NCBI GenBank assembly: GCA_026003215.1
Contig: BPGV01000001.1
Location: 1,951,729 to 2,015,728 of the forward strand
Direction: 5' to 3'
Length of the DNA: 64,000 nt
DNA from: Bacteroidia bacterium
GTDB taxonomy: Bacteria > Bacteroidota > Bacteroidia > SpSt-205
The position numbers were made by a program, and so were the translations under genes. Shown here piece by piece: positions 8,406-16,700 of this stretch; positions within the stretch are counted from its first letter, which is position 1; every line of letters begins with the position of its first letter. Below the pieces are notes generated by a model. The model had not been told where the DNA came from and ran no database searches. It saw only the letters and a list, made by a program, of their open reading frames with translations.

Positions 8406-9131
8406 ATGGAGGTCACGCATAAGCGCTGGTTTGTTCCCGAACTGGGGCGAGAAATGGGGGTCAACCGCTACGGCCACGCAGGCCAGCCCTTTTTAGCGTT
8501 TCCTGCCCAAGAAGGAAACCACCGAAACTGGGAGGATTTTGGTCTCATAGCGGCCATTGCCCCCTTCATAGAAACAGGACGCATCCAGGTCTTTACGGTG
8601 GATAGTTACGACAGCGAAAGCTGGACAGGAAACTTACCCTTTCCCCAGCGGGGCCAGGCCCACGAACGGTACGTGCGCTTCATCGTAGACGAGGTTTTGC
8701 CTTTTATTCGTTCATTTTCGGATAAGCTGCCTTGGACTTCGGGCATAAGCATGGGCGCTTACCACGCAGCTAACTTCCTTTTTCGTTTTCCCCATCTTTT
8801 CGGTGGCACCATAGCCCTCAGCGGGGTATATGACCTCTCCGACTTTTTAGGCGAATATGCCGACGAAATAGTGTATTACAATAGTCCCTTGTGGTTTTTG
8901 CCCAATCTTACAGACCCGTACTATTTGGAGGAGCTGCGGAAAAAAACCATCGTATTGTGTGTAGGGCAGGGAGCTTGGGAGGAACCCATGCTTACCCATA
9001 CCCGCCGCATGCAAGAAGTTTTGGCCCAGAAGCAGATTCCCGCATGGGTGGATATTTGGGGCCCCGATGTACATCATGACTGGCCGTGGTGGCATAAACA
9101 ACTGCCCTATTTTCTGGAAAAGTTTTTTTGA
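8406..9131 (+). CDS. Esterase (alpha/beta hydrolase, esterase D-like)
   Basis: 241 residues. The nucleophile elbow GISMGAYHA puts the serine at 115. The candidate histidine is in DVHHDWPWW near the C-terminus, and SGVYDLSDF and WEEP supply nearby acidic residues. The fold matches the putative esterase family (PF00756 type) without a signal peptide, so it is cytoplasmic. It is coupled (2-nt gap) to the ATP-grasp gene, suggesting paired synthesis and hydrolysis or product release. The substrate is unknown. Confidence 0.85.
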   Translation: MEVTHKRWFVPELGREMGVNRYGHAGQPFLAFPAQEGNHRNWEDFGLIAAIAPFIETGRIQVFTVDSYDSESWTGNLPFPQRGQAHERYVRFIVDEVLPFIRSFSDKLPWTSGISMGAYHAANFLFRFPHLFGGTIALSGVYDLSDFLGEYADEIVYYNSPLWFLPNLTDPYYLEELRKKTIVLCVGQGAWEEPMLTHTRRMQEVLAQKQIPAWVDIWGPDVHHDWPWWHKQLPYFLEKFF

Positions 9132-9350
9132 GCTGTATCGTCCCTGTCTGGAAGTAGAACAACTAATCAGATAGTAAGCCCGTGAAAATCCAGCATTCCA
9201 CGAGAAGGGCAGTGTACCCCTTTCAAGAGCTGGCTGAGAAACCGGATAGGCCTCCTTCTGCCCTGGAAAGGCAGGGGGAGAGAGCAACGCTGGCGATAAA
9301 AAAAGGAGGGGAGATCCGATTCGCCCAAAAACCGTATCTTTGCCTTTGGT
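9132..9350. other. 219-bp intergenic region with an imperfect hairpin
   Basis: No credible open frame. The best structure is CTGCC 9258-9262 paired with GGCAG 9270-9274, extended by CCTCC/GGGGAG on either side of a TT bulge. It lies upstream of the 9335 promoter, so it belongs to the 3' end of the esterase transcript or to a separate RNA. No T-run follows. Confidence 0.4.
9335..9342 (+). promoter_or_regulatory. -7 element TATCTTTG for the DUF1573 gene
   Basis: Exact TAnnTTTG ending 8 nt before ATG 9351. Confidence 0.65.
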
Positions 9351-10514
9351 ATGCGTACGCTGTGGTTTGCCAGTGGCTTACTGGTGGCTTCGCTTCTGTG
9401 GGCACAAAAGAAGGCCGTAAAAGATGATAAAGCTCCTGCCGATAAGCCTGCTAAACTGGTAGAGTTTCCTAAGATAGAGCACGACTTCGGCAAAATCAAA
9501 GAAGAAGACCGCACAGCTGCTACGCGGTTTTCTTTCAAGAATGTAAGCAAAGAGCCTGTACGGGTGGTGGATGTGAAGGCTTCCTGTGGCTGTACTTCTC
9601 CGAGCTGGAGCAAGGAGCCCGTAGCCCCGGGCAAGGAGGGCTTTATAGAAGCGCAGTACAGCGCTTGGGGGCGTCCGGGGGCCTTCACCAAGACCCTTAC
9701 GGTGCGCATCCGCTCCGAAAAAGACACCACTAAGGAAGAAACCTATGTGCTCACTATCAAAGGGGAGGTGCTCCCCCGTCCTAAGGGCCCCGAAGATTGG
9801 TATCCTACGAAAGTAGGTAACCTGCGCTTCGGCCCCGCGAACCATGTTTCCTTCGGCACTATCAAAACCAACGAAAAGAAAACCCTCACCGCTACCGTCT
9901 ACAACGACTCCGACAAGCCGATTGAGCTCCGCCAGTTCTCGGATGTGCCTAAGCACATCAAGGTTTCCTTCAAAACCCCTAAGGGCCCAGTACCTAACTA
10001 TGTGCTCCCGCCGAAAGATACCGTCCAAATAGTGGTGGAGTATGATGCTGGTGCGGCCGGCGATTACGGTTTTGTGTATCACATGCTAAAACTCCGTACA
10101 AACGATGCCGTAGAAGCCGATAAGCCTTTCTATGTAACCGCCAATATTGAAGAGTACTTTGGTGAGCTTACGGAGGAAGCCTTAGCGCAGGCCCCTCGTG
10201 TGCAGTTTGAAAGTACAGAATATAACTATGGCAAAATCAAAGCGGGTGAGAAAGTCACGCATGAGTTTCGTCTCACAAATGCGGGTAAGAAGCCGCTCAT
10301 TATCCGCAAGGTGAAGGCCAGCTGTGGCTGTACGGCCGCCCTCCCCGATAAAACCGAACTCAAGCCGGGGGAGACGACCAGCATCAAGGTTACCTTTGAC
10401 TCCACGGGCCGCGCCGGAAAAGACTCTAAGAGCGTGACCGTCATCACCAACGACCCCCGCCAACCTACTACCAATCTGATTATCCAAGGCGAGATAGAGC
10501 CGGTAACGAAGTAA
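9351..10514 (+). CDS. Exported protein with two DUF1573 domains
   Basis: 387 residues. Signal peptide MRTLWFASGLLVASLLWAQ. Two DUF1573 (ASH/MSP-like immunoglobulin fold) modules lie near residues 38-140 and 280-385. Each has HDFGKIKE- or YNYGKIKAGE-type strands followed by VKASCGCT, a conserved Cys-Gly-Cys. The central segment 150-270 is a degenerate third module (KTNEKKTLT, FSDVPKHIKV). DUF1573 proteins are abundant Bacteroidota envelope proteins of unknown biochemical role. Transcribed alone: own promoter and a strong terminator at 10539. Confidence 0.9.
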   Translation: MRTLWFASGLLVASLLWAQKKAVKDDKAPADKPAKLVEFPKIEHDFGKIKEEDRTAATRFSFKNVSKEPVRVVDVKASCGCTSPSWSKEPVAPGKEGFIEAQYSAWGRPGAFTKTLTVRIRSEKDTTKEETYVLTIKGEVLPRPKGPEDWYPTKVGNLRFGPANHVSFGTIKTNEKKTLTATVYNDSDKPIELRQFSDVPKHIKVSFKTPKGPVPNYVLPPKDTVQIVVEYDAGAAGDYGFVYHMLKLRTNDAVEADKPFYVTANIEEYFGELTEEALAQAPRVQFESTEYNYGKIKAGEKVTHEFRLTNAGKKPLIIRKVKASCGCTAALPDKTELKPGETTSIKVTFDSTGRAGKDSKSVTVITNDPRQPTTNLIIQGEIEPVTK

Positions 10515-10538
10515 GGAGACGCGTTCCCGGCTTGCTTC

Positions 10539-10567
10539 GGCCCAGCCTCTGGCTGGGCCTTTTGTTT
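10539..10567 (+). terminator. Rho-independent terminator after the DUF1573 gene
   Basis: GGCCCAGCC (10539-10547), TCT loop, GGCTGGGCC (10551-10559), then TTTTG: a perfect 9-bp stem with a short T-run, 24 nt after the stop. Confidence 0.92.
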
Positions 10568-10724
10568 TGAGAAATACCCTGGTGCTTAGTGCTTCTACGG
10601 CTCAGGAGAAGCGGGCTACCTCCCAGACGGTATTTTGAACCTTTCAGGTGGAAAATGCGACGACTCGGGCGCAGTGTTCGTCTTTTTGCTTAAGAAGGGG
10701 CTTGGGAGATACAGGCTTGCCATA

Positions 10725-10732
10725 TACCTTTG
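10725..10732 (+). promoter_or_regulatory. -7 element TACCTTTG for the giant surface protein gene
   Basis: Exact TAnnTTTG ending 4 nt before ATG 10737. This decides the start over an in-frame upstream codon at 10635. Confidence 0.7.
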
Positions 10733-10736
10733 CTTC

Positions 10737-13700
10737 ATGCGAGGCTTAAAACTACTGGGCTTGCTGCTGGGGCTGGAGGTAGGCCTCTCATCGCTGTATG
10801 CTACGCACCTTATGGGGGGTGAGATTACCTACCAGTGCATCGGCCCTAATCAATATCGCATACGCGTAAAACTCTACCGCGACTGTGGAGGTATAGCATT
10901 GGAAAATCCTATTATTCTCTACTATTCTTCTGCGCAATGTAATGTAAATGCCTCTATTTCGTTGAACCGTCTCAGCGTTACAGACATTACCCCGGTGTGT
11001 CCGGGGGGGCAAAGTCGGTGTGGTGGTAGTGGCCCCTATGGCTGGGAAGAGCATGTCTATGAAGGTACGCTTACCCTGCCGCCCGGATGCTCGGACTGGA
11101 CTCTTTGGTATAGCAACTGTTGTAGAAATAGCGCTATCACCACCGGGCCGGCGGATGACTACTTTACCATTTATACCAACCTTAATAACACCGTAACCCC
11201 CTGCAATAACTCCCCCGTGTTCAATGTGCCGCCTACGGCTTTGGCGTGTGTGGGGCAGAGGACATGCCTCAATCCGGGGGTTACGGACCCCGATGGCGAC
11301 TCCTTGGCTTTTAGCTTGACCTATTGCCGGTCCTCTAATGCTTCCACCAGTGTAGGCTACTCGGGGGGATACAGCGGGACTAATCCGCTCCCTACCGGGG
11401 GAGGGACTACAGTGGACCCCCGAACAGGTACGGTATGCTTTACGCCCAGCGCGCAGGCGGTGGGTATTATTTGCATTCGGATAGAGGAGTTTCGGAATGG
11501 CGTAAAGATTGGCGAGTACCTGCGAGACATGCAGGTACGGGTCATTGCGTGCTCTAACCAGCTTCCGGTCGCTTCTGGGATAAATGGCGTGCCGTATAAT
11601 CCCAATGACCCTACTACCTATACCATAGAAGTCTGCGCCACCGGTACCAACTACTGTTTCAACTTGAACTTTTCCGACCCGGATGGTCAGCCGCTCACCG
11701 TCTCATGGAATAACGGTATCTCTGGGGCTTCCTTTGTGGTCAACAATAATGGGACCACTAATCCTACCGCTACTTTCTGCTGGACCCCTACCCCTGCGGA
11801 TATAGGTTCGCATACTTTTGTTGTCACGGTACAAGATAATGCTTGTCCTATCCGAGGGGTCAATAGCTATGGCTATGTGGTGAATGTAATCGGAGGGGTT
11901 TCGTATCCGGTGGATGCGGGTCCGGATGCGACTATTTGTCAGGGACAATCCGTTACTTTGAATGGTTCTGTGGCGGGGCCCCCAGGCGATATTGCCAGTA
12001 TCCAATGGTCTCCCGCGACAGGACTTAGTAATCCCAATATTTTGACGCCGGTGGCTTCGCCCACCTCTACGACGACCTATACGTTGGAAGTGACTTTTGT
12101 GGGGGGCTGCAAGCGCCGAGACCAAGTGACCGTGACGGTATTGCCGCCGCCGGCGCCGCCGACGGTTTCCCCGCCTTCGGCCCAAGTATGTACAGGTAGT
12201 AGCGTTTTACTTACAGCTTCCAGTCCAGGAGCCGTAGATTATGAGTGGCATGATGGCGCACCGAATGGGCCTATTGTGCAGAATGGGCCTACTTTTAATG
12301 CTTCGCCAGGAAGTAGTACGACCTATTATGTGGTAGCGGTGAGTGCGAATGGCTGCCGGTCGGCGCCGACGCCTGTGTCCGTAGCGGTCAATCCGCCGCC
12401 CCCGCCTGTTTCCTGTGTGGTCATCTATGTGACGCCGGGCGGCTGTGGCGGCGGTCCCGGCTGCGGTACCCGCGCAAACCCCGCCAATCTCCCCACCGCT
12501 ATCGCCATGGCCCAGTGTAATAACAGCTACCTCAAGCTGGCCTGCGGTACCTACAACATCGATAATTCAATCTCTTTTACCAGCAATACGACGGTGGAGG
12601 GCGGCTATGACCCCGCCACCTGGGATAAGACCAACGGCTGCCAGACCATCATCTACCGCACCCCAGCCAACGTCCAGCCCAACCCTAACCGACTCGTGGC
12701 TATAGAGCTAAACTCGGTGCGGTACTTCGCCATGTATGATGTGACGGTGCAGACCGCCGATGCGCCTAATCCCCCTATTGCCGGCGATTATCGGGGGGTC
12801 TCTACCTATGCCCTCTACATGGCGGGATGTCAAGATTATAAGTTTGTGCGGTGTGGGTTTATCTCAGGGAATGCTTCTAAGGGAGCCGACGGCCAACCAG
12901 GAAACCCCGGCCGAAATGCCGCCGCTTATCAGAATGGTCCTTTCTGCGGCCAATCAGGCGATCAAGATAACTGCGGCTGGGCAAATGGAAATGGCGGGGC
13001 GGGTGCTACTGTGCCTTGGGGAGCTAACGGCGGAAATGGCGGTAATGGCGGATATGACGGAGGATCAGGGAATAGTGGTCAACAAGCGCCCTGTGGCGGT
13101 AATGTCGTGTGTTCTGGAGGGGGAGGAGGGACTGGAGGAGGTGGCTGTGGTTCAGGCTTCGGTTGCGACTGTGATGGCGCTGGCAATCATGGTCAGCCGG
13201 GGCAAAATGGAGGAAATGGTAATCCTGGAGCGACTGGAACAGCCGGTTCGTCAGGAACAGCGGGAGTTTGGTGGCAGCCAGGTGGACAGGGGGGTACAGG
13301 CGGACAGGGACAGCATGGTAGAGGTGGTGGCGGGGGTGGTGGCGGCGGCGGACAATCAAATTTGATATGTGGTTGGCGTGGAACGGGAGCCGGAGGGGGT
13401 GGGGGGGGAGCTGGAGGAGAAGGCGGGTATGGTGGCACTGGTGGCTGGGGCGGTGGCAGCAGCTTCCCCATCTACCTCTACCAAAATGGTGGGGGCAGCC
13501 AGTTTATAGATTGTGGGTATAGTACGGGGGCGGCTGGGGCCGGAGGCATAGGCGGAGTGGGTGGGGCAGGAGGAGCAGGTAGCTTAGGAGCTGGACAAGG
13601 AGGCAGTCCCACAAGCTGCCCGCGGGACGGCTGTGATATAGGCTATGGGGGGCGAGGCGGCAATGGCGGCAATGGCGGCAGTGGCGGCAGTGGTGGCAAT

Positions 13701-16700
13701 GGCCAGTCCGGCATAGCTTATGCACTCTACGTGGTCAGCGGTACGCTGCCTTCAGTGGTCGTCGGAGGCACCCCCATCGCCATAGCGTTGGGCGGCAATA
13801 ACCCTACGCCCTACAACTTCGCGGCTGAGCCGATTATCCGCGTCTCTGGGTTTGCTTGCACCAATAAAGATTACACTCTCCAGGTCACCACTGGCGGCTT
13901 CAATCAGTGGACCTCGCTGGGGCCAGGCGCTACCGCCACCGTGCCGAATACGAATAACCCCATTACGTACCAATATACCACCGTTGGCCGCAAGACCATC
14001 GTCGTGCGGGTAGGGGGGGTGGATTATACCTTCACGGAGTTTATCGGGATACTACTGCCTGATAACCAGCGCCCGAACGTGACCGCTAATCCGGTCGGGC
14101 CTATCTGTCAGGGAGAAGTAGCTACTTTCACCGGGGACTTAGCGGGGGTTCAATACCAGTGGGAACAGTATCCTCCCGCTGGCCCGGTGGTAAATGGCCC
14201 TAATGCGCAAAGCTGGCAAATAGCCTTTACGCAGCCAGGCATCCATACCATTCGTCATCGGGTATATACCGACTGCTGTGGATGGACCCCGTGGGATTCT
14301 GTGACGATGGAGGTGTACCCGCAGGCGACAGTGAGTGTGGCCCCTGCTGCCCCGGCTATTTGCTATGGCGATCAGGTCACGCTCACCGCTACTTTTGCGC
14401 CGGCGGGTTCTACTATCTTATGGTCGCCAGCGAATGGCCTGAATACCACCACGGGCGCGACGGTGGTAGCTTCCCCGACCAGTACGACGACCTATACAGC
14501 GCTGGTGGTGCCTCCCGTGGGCTCGTGTGTGGCCACAGCGAATGTCACCGTCACGGTGAATCCGCTCCCAGACGCCACAGCAGCGGTGACTCCTGCGAGC
14601 TGCGGCAATAACGGGAGTGTTACCCTCACTATCACCGCCGGGGCCCCTCCAGTAAATGTAGTCTGGAATACCACTCCCCCTCAAACCGGCCTCACAGCCA
14701 CCAACCTTCAGCCGGGCATTTATCAGGCTACCCTCACGGATGCTAACGGCTGCGTAAATACCGTATCTGTATTTGTGCCTGCGCCGCCGGGAGCGCTTTT
14801 AGCCTGGCTGCAATCCTCCCAAGAGCCTTCCTGCTTTGGCCAAAGTAACGGTTCGGCGACCATAGGCGTGACAGGCGGAACGCCGCCATACACCTATACT
14901 TGGTCGCATAACCCCGCCCTCAACGCCCCCACAGCTACGGGGCTCAGTGCCGGTAGTTATACGGTGGTAGTCACGGATGGCGCGGGATGTACTTTTACGG
15001 TGCCCTTTGCCTTAGGGCAGCCTGCGCCGCTCACCATAGCGCTGGACTCGCTCCGCCAAAATGAACCCGTAAGCTGCTCCGGCGCGTGTAATGGCGTCAT
15101 TACCGTGGAGGCCGACGGAGGGACGCAGCCACGGACCTATACATGGAGTAGCTCTACCTATCCGGGTTTTTCCTTTTCGGGGGTAGATGCGGCAGGTACC
15201 CAGGTGACCGGCCTTTGCGAGGGCGAATACACTATCACTGTCACGGACGCAAATGGGTGTACAGCGTCTATTACGGTGCAGCTGGGGGTTACCCCACTCA
15301 ACTACACTTTGAGCAAAACCGATGCGCTCTGCTATGGAGCTCCGCAAGGGTCTGTATCCGTCACTATCATCACTGCGCATTCGGGCACGAGCTGGGTATG
15401 GACGGGGCCCCTTGGCTACACTTCTGCGCCTAATGAAACCAATCCCACAAACCTTGTGCCGGGATGGTATTATATTCACTTCACTATCCCTGGATGCCCG
15501 GGGACAGTCACGGACTCCATATATGTGGACTCTCCGCCTGATATAACACTCTCTGTCACCCATACGGAACCGCTCTGCAATGGTGACGCCAATGGTTCCA
15601 TCACCGTCGTAGCGAGTGGGGGGGTAGGCGGCTTCCAATACAATATCAACGGTGGGCCATGGGGCGCAGCTAATACCTTCACGGGCCTGACTGCGGGTAC
15701 CTATACCCTCGGCGTACAGGATGCTAACGGATGCCAGAAGTATGTAACTTATGTGCTCCCTGAACCGGCGGCTTTGGCCCTGGATCCACCTACAGTGACA
15801 AATGTGCGGTGTAATGGGGGTTCAGATGGGAGCATAACGGTGAATGTAGTGGCGGGTAGCGGTACAGCGCCATATGAGTATAGTTTGAACGGCGGGCCGT
15901 ATCAGTCTTCGGCCACCTTTACGGGGTTGAGTGCTGGGAGTTACACGGTGACGGTACGGGATGCGAATGGGTGTACGATAAGTCAGACTGTGACGGTGGG
16001 TCAGCCTACGGCGTTGGCGTTGAATGCGCCTACGGTGGTGGATGTTCGCTGCAATGGGGGGTCGGATGGGAGTATAACGGTGAATGTAGTGGCTGGTAGC
16101 GGTACGGCGCCGTACGAGTATAGTTTGAACGGCGGACCGTATCAAGCGTCGGCTACCTTTACAGGCCTGAGTGCGGGAAGTTATACGGTGACGGTACGGG
16201 ATGCGAATGGGTGTACGATAAGCCAGACAGTGACGGTGGGGCAGCCAGCGACGGCATTAGCGTTAGATCCGCCTACGGTGGTGGATGTTCGCTGCAATGG
16301 GGGCTCGGATGGGAGCATAACGGTGAATGTGGTGGCTGGTAGCGGCACGGCGCCGTACGAGTATAGTTTGAACGGCGGGCCGTATCAAGCATCGCCAACC
16401 TTTACGGGGTTGAGTGCGGGAAGTTATACGGTGACGGTACGGGATGCGAATGGTTGTACGATAAGTCAGGTAGTGACGGTGGGTCAGCCTACGGCGTTGG
16501 CGTTGAATGCGCCTACGGTGGTGGATGTTCGCTGCAATGGGGGCTCGGATGGGAGCATAACGGTGAATGTGGTGGCTGGTAGCGGCACGGCGCCGTATGA
16601 GTATAGTTTGAACGGGGGGCCGTACCAAGCATCGCCAACCTTTACGGGGTTGAGTGCGGGAAGTTATACGGTGACGGTACGGGATGCGAATGGTTGTACG

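Noticed and set aside
9225-9290. TPP riboswitch suggested by CTGAGA
   Set aside because: The other conserved TPP segments are absent, and the site lies upstream of the promoter of the next gene.
12760-13725. Extra frames across the glycine-rich region on both strands
   Set aside because: G-run composition keeps stops rare in all frames; only the main frame has signal peptide, domains and a sorting tail.
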